A stretch of DNA of 5,419 nt. Origin: Hyphomicrobiales bacterium. Lineage in GTDB: Bacteria; Pseudomonadota; Alphaproteobacteria; Rhizobiales; JAUVMS01. The notes under the pieces are model-generated. The model ran no database searches and was not told where the DNA came from. It was given only the letters and a program-made list of their open reading frames with translations. This document shows positions 1 through 5,419 of the stretch, in pieces (position 1 is the stretch's first letter; each line of letters starts with the position of its first letter). Position numbers and translations under genes: made by a program. The DNA lies in the NCBI GenBank assembly GCA_030600135.1, contig JAUVMS010000280.1:1-5419 (forward strand). The letters are read 5' to 3'.

Positions 1-297
1 GCTGCCCTTGACAAGTCTCACCGCCCTTACCGCATCGCCTACTCCAGTGAGAGTTGGGCTGGGCAACAGGCCGCACTTGTTGCCGATCTTGCCGTTGCCC
101 CAATCCCATGCAGTCTGATTACACCGCCGTTGCGGATGCTCGGGCGAGTTGAAGGGTTGCCGGAACTCGGCAACTATCAGATTGTTATGCTCCGTGGCAT
201 GCGCAACTCGCCGGCACTGGAGGCCCTCGCCCAGCATGTCGTGCAAAGTTTTGCCGACATGCAAGCGGCAAGCCCCAAGCTCGTTCACCCCACTTAG
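1..297 (+). CDS. LysR-type transcriptional regulator, C-terminal part (5' end outside window)
   Basis: Frame 1 is open from the window edge to a TAG at 295-297 and gives 98 residues. They read like the second half of a LysR effector-binding domain: RPYRIAYSS, then SWAGQQAALVADLAVAPIP, a proline-rich turn (ITPPLRMLG), GLPELGNYQIVMLRG, and a closing amphipathic helix (SPALEALAQHVVQSF). LysR regulators bind DNA through an N-terminal winged helix-turn-helix, which is not visible here, and a small-molecule effector through this domain. The ligand cannot be told. A transporter gene begins 28 bases downstream on the same strand, so the regulator may control or be co-transcribed with it. The family call is from recognised sequence pattern, not a search. 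Confidence 0.85.
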   Translation, partial: AALDKSHRPYRIAYSSESWAGQQAALVADLAVAPIPCSLITPPLRMLGRVEGLPELGNYQIVMLRGMRNSPALEALAQHVVQSFADMQAASPKLVHPT

Positions 298-325
298 GTC
301 CAACGCACTCAGGCGCCCGGCTTCA

Positions 326-1240
326 ATGTCACACACCAATGCCGTACCGAGCCCCGTTGCCGGGCCGTCGGAGGCGAGAGGGCTCGTTCTCGGCCTCATC
401 GGCGTCGTGATCTTCGGCCTCACGCTGCCGGCGACCCGCATTGCCGTGGCCGAGCTGGATCCTGTCTTCGTCGGTTTGGGGCGCGCCATTGTTGCTGCTG
501 GCCTCGCCATAGTGACGCTGGCGATTATGCGTCCACCTTTGCCGCGGGGAAAAGAATGGTGGCGACTGGCGGTGACTTCAGCGGGTGTCGTCATCGGTTT
601 TCCGCTCTTTGCCTCGCTGGCCATGCTCTATGCCCCGGCCAGCCATGGCGGCGTCATCCTGGCCATATTGCCGCTCGCCACCGCCGTTGCCAGCGTCATC
701 ATCGCCGGCGAACGGCCGTCTATGGGGTTTTGGCTCTGCAGCATTGCCGGCAGTGCCACGGTGTTGGTGTTCGCATGGGCCGATGGCGTGGGCCAAAGCG
801 AAGTGCATTGGGCGGACTTGCTGCTGGTCGCGGCGATCATCTGCGCGGCAATCGGATACGCGCAAGGCGGCGTGCTCTCGCGCACGCTCGGCGGCTGGCA
901 GGTGATTTGCTGGTGTCTCGTTGTTGCCCTGCCCGTGCTGGTGCCGGTGGTCGCGCTATGGGCTGGCCCCATCAATTGGGACGCTTCGCGCGACGCCTGG
1001 CTGGGATTTCTCTACGTTGCCATTTGCAGTCAGTTCCTCGGTTTTTTCGCCTGGAACAGCGGGCTCGCCATCGGCGGCGTCGCCAAGATCGGCCAGCTCC
1101 AACTCCTGCAACCATTCATCACGTTGCTGGGTGCCGCGGTACTCATCGGCGAGACAATAACCATGCTGCAGATCGCATTCGCCCTCGCCGTGGTGGCGCT
1201 GGTGGCTCTCGGGCGACGCATGCGCGTGTCGCAATCCTAG
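326..1240 (+). CDS. EamA/DMT-superfamily inner-membrane transporter
   Basis: A 304-residue protein with about ten hydrophobic segments, roughly at residues 18-36, 47-68, 82-102, 107-126, 133-151, 162-182, 191-213, 224-248, 254-276 and 279-297, arranged as two five-helix halves. This is the usual size and layout of the drug/metabolite transporter (EamA, RhaT-like) family. Family-like stretches include FGLTLPATRIAV, GLGRAIVAAGL, HGGVILAILPLATA followed by GERPS, and the second-half KIGQLQLLQPF with an acidic GE near helix 10. Members export or import small metabolites; the substrate cannot be inferred. The ATG at 326 is chosen because a short polar N-terminus then leads straight into helix 1. 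The frame stays open upstream to an ATG at 149, but that part overlaps the LysR gene and looks non-coding. The ribosome site before 326 is weak (AGGCG at 311-315). Confidence 0.88.
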   Translation: MSHTNAVPSPVAGPSEARGLVLGLIGVVIFGLTLPATRIAVAELDPVFVGLGRAIVAAGLAIVTLAIMRPPLPRGKEWWRLAVTSAGVVIGFPLFASLAMLYAPASHGGVILAILPLATAVASVIIAGERPSMGFWLCSIAGSATVLVFAWADGVGQSEVHWADLLLVAAIICAAIGYAQGGVLSRTLGGWQVICWCLVVALPVLVPVVALWAGPINWDASRDAWLGFLYVAICSQFLGFFAWNSGLAIGGVAKIGQLQLLQPFITLLGAAVLIGETITMLQIAFALAVVALVALGRRMRVSQS

Positions 1241-1265
1241 CTGACTGCCACACCAACGGTCAGCT
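1239..1265 (+). other. Hairpin over the transporter stop codon, possible weak terminator
   Basis: AGCTGACTG at 1239-1247 pairs with CGGTCAGCT at 1257-1265, giving nine pairs including one G-U, with a nine-base loop. It begins inside the stop codon of the transporter and lies between two convergent genes, a natural place for termination. No run of T follows the stem on either strand, so it is not a canonical intrinsic terminator. The pairing is somewhat better in the + strand transcript, because the G-U becomes A-C on the other strand. The rest of the 82-base gap (1241-1322) holds no gene that I can see. Confidence 0.35.
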
Positions 1266-1322
1266 CTACCGGGCCCGCAACATTGCGAACCAAATCGCCA
1301 AAAAAGTGGTTGGGAAAATTAT

Positions 1323-3974
1323 TCACTCGCCAACTTCCCACGGCTCGATGTGCAGGCGATTGCCGCCAAGCATCTCGAACGTGCGTTCGCGACACGTCAG
1401 CACGATAACCTGATGGCTCTGCGCTGCCAGCTGCAGCGCATCGAACAGGCGCTCAATGCGGCTGTCATCGGAAAAAACCAGCGCATCGTCGAGGATCACT
1501 GGCGCCGGCTGACCACGCTCCGCCAATAGGCGGGCAAATCCGAGGCGCACCAAGACCGCGATTTGCTCCCTCGTACCGTCGCTCAAGTGGCCGAGCATTT
1601 CCGTGCGCGCACCGCGGGTCAGCCCGGTCACATCAAAGCCGTCGCCAAAGTCAACGTTCGCCTCGTCGAAGACCATCTCGAGATAGGGCCGAATGCGCTT
1701 ACCAACCGGTTCCAGATAGGTTTCGCGGGCCTCGCCCTGCACATCGCCAAGCGTTTCGCCGAGCATGCGAAGCGCTTCGATTTCCGACTGGTAGCGACAA
1801 ACCTGCTCATCGGCCTGCGTCACTTGACCTTCAAGCTCGCCAACGCGCTCGCCAACCCCGTCGTCCCCATCGCGCTCAAGCTGCGCCTCGATGGCACGCA
1901 TCTCGGCCTCCAATTCCTGAAGCTCCCGCTGACCGTTTTCCTCCTGCTGGCGCAATCGTTTTTCGCGCAAAACCAAAGTCTCGAGCGCACTATCGTCAGG
2001 CGTTCTCGCTCGCCACATCTCGGCACTCGCCATTGCCTCCTCATGGGTCCCGACGGAGCGCCCCACATCAGCCTCAAGAACGCGACGTTTTTCTTCCACT
2101 GCCGCATCATTCGGTAACAATGAGCGTCGCGCCGCTAGGTCGGCCTTCAGACCATCCAACTGTCCGACCAGCGCCGCTGCATGGGCCTTTGCCGTTGCAA
2201 GATCCTGACCCTGTTGCTCAATCGCATTCGTCGCCAACGCGCGAGCATTTTGCGCATCGGCCGCAGCTTGCTCGGCAGATCCGCGTTCCGGCAAATCGTC
2301 CCGAACAGCCGCCGAGCCATGCAATCGCTCGAGGTCCGAGATCTCCTGTGCCAACGCCGCCAAGCCGTTTGGTGCGAAAAGCGCCAGACGCGCCGTTGCC
2401 TGCGCCAGACCGTTCTCAGTCTCGCTGCGCTCTTCACCCAAGATTTCGGCATGCGCCGGATCGGTGGCACCGATCTCGCGCAAAAAGTCTTCAAGCTGGT
2501 GTTGCCGTGCCTCGAGGTCGATACGGTCGTCAACCAATTCCTCTTGCACGCCCGGCTCGATCGTAATCTCACCGACATCGCCAACTTCGAGCTTGGTCAG
2601 CTTTTCAACATTGAGCGTCTCACCATCGTCCAGCACCCGGCCATCGACCCGCACCCGCCCTTCGGCACCTTCGAAATAGCCGACAGAAACTGTTGGGCGG
2701 GCAGCGGCAAGACGGGTTGCACCTTCGCGAACCTCGCTGTAGAGCGCGCGTATCTGCTTGAGACGGGCCAATGTCGCGCCATTCTTGTTGACGAGCGCGG
2801 TTTGCTCATCGATCGCTCGCTGCGCGGCGTTGCCTCCCTTCAAGCGCTTGCGCAATTGCTCGAGGCTATCTTTGGTGAGACGCACCCGCTCTGCCTCTTC
2901 GACGGCGCGCAATACCTCCCGCGCCCTGGTTTCATTTCGCTCGGCTTCCTGCTGTGCCTCGCGCGCAGCCGCGAACGCTAAGTTCTTCGCCGCCACTTGT
3001 TCCCTGGTTAGCGCGAGCTGGCCCTCCGCGCCGCCAATTTCCGACGACAGCTTCTTCAACGTCGCGCGCATCTCCTCGAACCTAGCGAACTCGCCATCCG
3101 CCGTTTTGCGATTTAGCATTGCCTCCTTGAGCGCCAACTCGGCCCTTTCGCGATGCGCACGCGATTGTCGAGCCTCCTCCAGTTGGGAGCGAACCGCCGC
3201 CAGCTTATGTTGCAATTCTGCCTGCCGTTCTGGCGCGCTCAGCCTTTCGCGGCTTTCGCGCAGATCGGCCAGTCGTTTCAACCGTTGCTGCGCCCTGTCA
3301 GCCGCCTCTCGTGCCGCTGCGAAGGCATCCCCCAACTCCTCTTTCCGCTCAATCGCATCCTTGTACCGACCGCGCGGTTTGCGCTGTTTGCCTTCCGATT
3401 CCAACTCGGCCAGTGCCTCGCGCACTTTCGTCTGGACCTCTCGAAATTGAGCACCAACCGCAACGCTCTCGACTTCTTGTTCGATGGCTTGCCTTAGGGC
3501 GGCCTCCTGGCCACCGCGCAGCTTGATCGGCTCGAAATGGCCTTGCTCGGCCCACAACAGACCAAAGCGCTCGCCAACCTCAACGCCACCGATCAAGGCT
3601 TGCAGTTGCTCTTCCACCTCGGGACCGCGGGCGACCAGTTGCCCACCATTGGCATCATGCAGCGTCGCATGAGCGGAGGTTTTGCTTGCTGCAAACTGCT
3701 TGCGGAGGCGCCATACTGCATCACCCGCTTCGAATTCAGCTTCGATCAAGGGAATGCCGACGCGTGCTCCTTCGCGCAGAGAGCGCAGCCGTTTTGTTTG
3801 TGCGTTGTTGCTGTGGTAGCGCTCCTGGAATAGGGTCCTGAGCGCCCGAAAAATTGTCGACTTACCAAGCTCGTTAGGCCCCGCCAAAACATTGAGCCCA
3901 TCGACCAGACCCTCGATTTTCACCGGATCGACGAAGCAGCCAACCTCTCGCAGGCGGACAGAACGGATTTTCAT
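1323..3974 (-). CDS. Rad50/SbcC/YhaN-like ATPase with coiled-coil arms, partner of the metallophosphoesterase
   Basis: An 883-residue ABC-type ATPase of the SMC/Rad50 kind. The N-terminal half-domain has Walker A GPNELGKST (residues 32-40) and a Q-loop-like WAEQGHF (141-147). Two heptad-like, Glu/Arg/Ala/Leu-rich coiled-coil arms follow, about 180-425 and 477-745. The C-terminal half has signature LSDGTREQ (797-804), Walker B VILDD (826-830) and a D-loop-like FSDDSR (834-839). Such proteins dimerise on ATP and gate a bound Mre11/SbcD nuclease on DNA ends. There are only three cysteines (C13, C725, C861) and no CXXC zinc hook; residues about 425-476 at the arm apex are beta-rich instead. GPNE, the LDD Walker B and the length resemble the YhaN branch more than E. 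coli SbcC (over 1000 residues). It starts with an ATGA overlap with the upstream nuclease gene, and AAGGA lies nine bases before the ATG. The exact substrate is unknown. Confidence 0.88.
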   Translation of the reverse strand: MKIRSVRLREVGCFVDPVKIEGLVDGLNVLAGPNELGKSTIFRALRTLFQERYHSNNAQTKRLRSLREGARVGIPLIEAEFEAGDAVWRLRKQFAASKTSAHATLHDANGGQLVARGPEVEEQLQALIGGVEVGERFGLLWAEQGHFEPIKLRGGQEAALRQAIEQEVESVAVGAQFREVQTKVREALAELESEGKQRKPRGRYKDAIERKEELGDAFAAAREAADRAQQRLKRLADLRESRERLSAPERQAELQHKLAAVRSQLEEARQSRAHRERAELALKEAMLNRKTADGEFARFEEMRATLKKLSSEIGGAEGQLALTREQVAAKNLAFAAAREAQQEAERNETRAREVLRAVEEAERVRLTKDSLEQLRKRLKGGNAAQRAIDEQTALVNKNGATLARLKQIRALYSEVREGATRLAAARPTVSVGYFEGAEGRVRVDGRVLDDGETLNVEKLTKLEVGDVGEITIEPGVQEELVDDRIDLEARQHQLEDFLREIGATDPAHAEILGEERSETENGLAQATARLALFAPNGLAALAQEISDLERLHGSAAVRDDLPERGSAEQAAADAQNARALATNAIEQQGQDLATAKAHAAALVGQLDGLKADLAARRSLLPNDAAVEEKRRVLEADVGRSVGTHEEAMASAEMWRARTPDDSALETLVLREKRLRQQEENGQRELQELEAEMRAIEAQLERDGDDGVGERVGELEGQVTQADEQVCRYQSEIEALRMLGETLGDVQGEARETYLEPVGKRIRPYLEMVFDEANVDFGDGFDVTGLTRGARTEMLGHLSDGTREQIAVLVRLGFARLLAERGQPAPVILDDALVFSDDSRIERLFDALQLAAQSHQVIVLTCRERTFEMLGGNRLHIEPWEVGE

Positions 3975-5107
3975 CGCTCCGCGTCCTTGCCGCCAGCAAC
4001 CGCCAACTCGTAGAGTCGCAACAACGCCCGTTCAGCGATTTGCCCCTGCGCACCCTGCTCCTGGGCGGCAATTTCTCCGAGCCGCGCGGCAACTGTCCCA
4101 ATCCCTTCCATAGCAGCCAGCTGCTCGTGATCCTCGCTATCGGGCTGACTATGTAGCGCCGCCTGGTCGCACAAGAGATGGCGGTAACGCCCGCTGAATT
4201 CCTCGAGTTTGGCATCGACTGCAGCACGTTCTCGCAACGAAACGCTACCTGTGAGGGTCAGATGCAGCATGAGCCGGCTGTTTTCGAGTTCCAAGCCGGC
4301 GAGTTCCTTGCTGAGTGCATTGAGGTCACCCGCCGCCTCGATTCTCTGGCTACGTTTGAGCCAGCGATAGGTTGCAGTCTCGAGGACAGCAACCTCCACA
4401 GCTTGGTCGTGACCATCGACTTGCACAGCCAACGCGTGGCCCGGATCATTGTCCGGCCATCGATCCGGCTCCGGCGTACCGCAATACCAGCATCGGTCAG
4501 AGATTTTGAGCACACCATGCCAATCGCCAAGCGCCAGATAGGCGAGCCCGGCCAGCTTGACACGCCGTGGGTCGATACGCACGGAAGTCTCACCAGCAGT
4601 ACCGAAATCTCTGACCGAGCCATGTGCAAGACCAATCCGCACAGCCCCGTCGGGTGTCACCGCGCTATCCATCCACGCTGTCGGATCGAGGCTCGTCGCC
4701 CGCCCTTTGAGCGGCGCCGGCAACAGCCAGATGCCGTTTTGGATCTCGCTCGGCGAGGCTTCGAGATGGGCGATCACATTGTCTGGCAAGCCAATCGCCG
4801 TGAGCCGATCCCAAATCCCGCCGTCGCGCAAGTGGTCATGGTTGCCCGGCAGAAGATGCCACGTGACAGCCTCATAGCGTCGCATTCGCTCGAGCGGTTG
4901 CCGCAACGTCCGCGTTTCCGGAACGGAGACGTCGTAGACATCGCCGGCGACCAACACATGCCGCGCGCCCGCAGCCACGGCCGCATCGCCGATACGATCG
5001 ATAGCCCCCAGGCGCGCCTCTTTTAGCAACCCGGCCGTATCGTGATCGAAACCACCAAACACCTTGCCGATTTGCCAATCAGCCGTGTGCATAAATCTGA
5101 AAGTCAT
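3971..5107 (-). CDS. Mre11/SbcD/YhaO-like metallophosphoesterase, DNA repair exonuclease family
   Basis: A 378-residue protein of the calcineurin-like phosphoesterase fold, close to SbcD in length. Motifs in order: HTADWQIG (7-14), VAGDVYD (54-60, GDxxD), LPGNHDH (86-92), LAHGS (160-164) and LALGDWHG (191-198), followed by YCGTPEPD (208-215), the turn common to this family. These build the two-metal nuclease site; a C-terminal domain from about residue 240 to 378, rich in charged helices, should contact the ATPase. Two metal-site positions differ from classic SbcD/Mre11: DxH of motif I is D10-W-Q12, and GHxH of motif V is G194-D195-W-H197. The start at 5107 fits because MTFRFMHTADW gives the usual first beta strand; the Met at residue 6 would remove it. 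No clear ribosome site precedes it. It is the first gene of a two-gene operon, just downstream of a LexA-like site. Cytoplasmic DNA-end processing is inferred from the family. Confidence 0.88.
   Translation of the reverse strand: MTFRFMHTADWQIGKVFGGFDHDTAGLLKEARLGAIDRIGDAAVAAGARHVLVAGDVYDVSVPETRTLRQPLERMRRYEAVTWHLLPGNHDHLRDGGIWDRLTAIGLPDNVIAHLEASPSEIQNGIWLLPAPLKGRATSLDPTAWMDSAVTPDGAVRIGLAHGSVRDFGTAGETSVRIDPRRVKLAGLAYLALGDWHGVLKISDRCWYCGTPEPDRWPDNDPGHALAVQVDGHDQAVEVAVLETATYRWLKRSQRIEAAGDLNALSKELAGLELENSRLMLHLTLTGSVSLRERAAVDAKLEEFSGRYRHLLCDQAALHSQPDSEDHEQLAAMEGIGTVAARLGEIAAQEQGAQGQIAERALLRLYELAVAGGKDAER
3984..3988 (-). promoter_or_regulatory. Ribosome binding site of the ATPase gene
   Basis: AAGGA on the minus strand lies nine bases before the ATG at 3972-3974, inside the end of the nuclease gene. 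It supports the chosen start and the ATGA overlap, so the two proteins are probably made by coupled translation. A second GGAG sits only two bases from the ATG, too close to be the main site. Confidence 0.55.
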
Positions 5108-5113
5108 TTAGGA

Positions 5114-5149
5114 GTATCGCGACAAATGTTCTTTCTTTGTTCGCGATAC
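5114..5149. repeat. Inverted repeat GTATCGCGA-N18-TCGCGATAC
   Basis: GTATCGCGA at 5114-5122 and TCGCGATAC at 5141-5149 are perfect nine-base reverse complements separated by 18 bases. CAAA (5123-5126) and TTTG (5136-5139) extend the symmetry after a one-base offset. The right arm overlaps the last two bases of the LexA-type site. It could be an operator for a second dimeric regulator, or a stem-loop in the 5' leader that ends six bases before the nuclease ATG. Which of these applies cannot be told from one sequence. Confidence 0.6.
5128..5142 (-). promoter_or_regulatory. Putative LexA (SOS) box, alphaproteobacterial type
   Basis: The plus strand reads GTTC-TTTCTTT-GTTC, so the coding strand reads GAACAAAGAAAGAAC, a GAAC-N7-GAAC direct repeat. 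GTTC-N7-GTTC is the established LexA recognition form in Alphaproteobacteria such as Rhodobacter, Sinorhizobium and Caulobacter. It ends 20 bases before the start codon of the nuclease gene, a position where LexA would block transcription until RecA-stimulated self-cleavage. Both half sites and the spacing match exactly, and the downstream genes are a repair nuclease and its ATPase, which makes chance less likely. An eight-base match can still arise by chance in a genome. Confidence 0.65.
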
Positions 5150-5215
5150 AGTACGCACCCGAACCGCGCCTATCGAGCCCCCATCGCCCAATCTGTGGAA
5201 AGCGCCGTTGCGCAG

Positions 5216-5419
5216 TTAGCCGGTCGATTTGACCTTACGGCGGATCGAAGGTCGCTCATTTTTCAACATTGGCGCAATCACTTGTTTGCGTTTCGGCTCA
5301 GAATACTTTGGCGGGGTGGTGAACCTGATACCGATTTCATCGCGCCAAGCGACTTCGCATTCGGCCTCGAGCCCATCGAGGTCGATCAAGAGTTCGAACG
5401 TATCCGGCGCATTGATGGA
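5216..5419 (-). CDS. PilZ-domain protein, C-terminal part (5' end outside window)
   Basis: Reading the minus strand in from the window edge gives 67 residues ending at TAA (5216-5218), too short to be a complete gene. It contains the end of a PilZ-like beta barrel: FELLIDLDG, then ECEVAWRDEIGIRF, where the W-R and IG-I-RF pattern is typical of the last strands. A basic tail (EPKRKQ, SIRRKVKST) follows. PilZ proteins bind cyclic di-GMP through an N-terminal RxxxR and a D/NxSxxG motif; both would lie outside the window, so binding cannot be judged. Small stand-alone PilZ proteins are common in Alphaproteobacteria. It is co-directional with the nuclease operon, 108 bases upstream, but an operator-like region intervenes and no functional link is implied. 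Confidence 0.75.
   Translation of the reverse strand, partial: SINAPDTFELLIDLDGLEAECEVAWRDEIGIRFTTPPKYSEPKRKQVIAPMLKNERPSIRRKVKSTG

Larger units (their letters stand above)
5108..5215 (-). promoter_or_regulatory. Upstream region of the nuclease-ATPase operon
   Basis: This 108-base gap separates the end of the PilZ gene from the nuclease start on the same strand. Its gene-proximal 45 bases contain a LexA-type direct repeat and a nine-base inverted repeat. I find no convincing -35/-10 pair. GATACT (minus strand, 5113-5118) resembles a -10 hexamer but lacks a good -35 partner and would start the transcript near the ATG. Just before the ATG the minus strand reads ACTCCTAA, which is not a Shine-Dalgarno sequence. 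No terminator for the PilZ gene is evident, so read-through from PilZ is possible. Confidence 0.5.

Noticed and set aside
149..325. Upstream extension of the transporter reading frame to the ATG at 149
   Set aside because: It overlaps the well-recognised LysR C-terminus in another frame, is polar and basic with no membrane character, and has no family resemblance. The transporter begins normally at 326.
1288..1313. AACCA...TGGTT with a run of six A, considered as a minus-strand terminator for the ATPase gene
   Set aside because: The stem is only five pairs with a loop of about 16 bases, and the T run lies inside the loop rather than after the stem.
556..1413. 285-codon plus-strand frame overlapping the transporter and running into the ATPase gene
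   Set aside because: It is an Arg/His-rich shadow of the transporter frame that crosses a gene boundary into a convergent gene; no domain is visible.
2758..3450. 230-codon Ser/Arg/Ala-rich plus-strand frame opposite the ATPase coiled coil
   Set aside because: The low-complexity composition is what a Glu/Ala/Leu-rich coiled-coil gene gives when read on the other strand.
4178..5026. 282-codon plus-strand open frame opposite the nuclease gene
   Set aside because: It is antisense to a protein with intact metallophosphoesterase motifs, its composition is not protein-like, and it has no recognisable domain. Long antisense frames are expected in GC-rich genes.
1323..5107. A multi-gene defence island (Lamassu- or Wadjet-like) built on the SMC-type ATPase
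   Set aside because: Only the two-gene nuclease-ATPase pair is present. The neighbours are a PilZ protein and a LysR/transporter pair, with no further effector, integrase or toxin in the window, so a DNA repair role is the simpler reading.

Overview
The window looks like ordinary chromosome from a GC-rich proteobacterium, most likely an alphaproteobacterium, possibly of the Hyphomicrobiales (Rhizobiales). This rests on three things: the codon use; a short PilZ protein of a kind common in that class (recalled, not searched); and a direct-repeat site GTTC-N7-GTTC, which is the LexA (SOS) box form established for Alphaproteobacteria. There are four protein genes and part of a fifth: two are cut by the window edges or nearly so, and three are complete. 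No RNA gene, mobile element or CRISPR array was seen.

Left part (1-1240, + strand): the last 98 residues of a LysR-type transcriptional regulator, then 28 bases later a complete ten-helix EamA/DMT-family membrane transporter. Spacing and orientation suggest one transcript. The transporter ends tail-to-tail against the next operon, with an 82-base gap that holds a small hairpin.

Centre (1323-5107, - strand): a two-gene operon read right to left. First comes a 378-residue Mre11/SbcD-like metallophosphoesterase. It overlaps by ATGA an 883-residue Rad50/SbcC/YhaN-like ABC-type ATPase with long coiled-coil arms. By analogy with SbcCD and YhaO-YhaN, the two should form a nuclease-ATPase complex that processes DNA ends. 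The pair is divergent from standard SbcCD: there is no CXXC zinc hook, a beta-rich segment sits at the coiled-coil apex, two metal-site histidines of the nuclease are replaced, and the ATPase motifs are atypical.

Right part (5108-5419): a 108-base promoter region carries the putative LexA box (GAACAAAGAAAGAAC on the coding strand) overlapping a 9-bp inverted repeat, all within 45 bases of the nuclease start codon. It suggests that the operon is induced by DNA damage. Beyond it lies the C-terminal end of a PilZ-domain protein gene on the same strand. The best candidate for something noteworthy is this SOS-linked, hook-less Mre11-Rad50-like operon.
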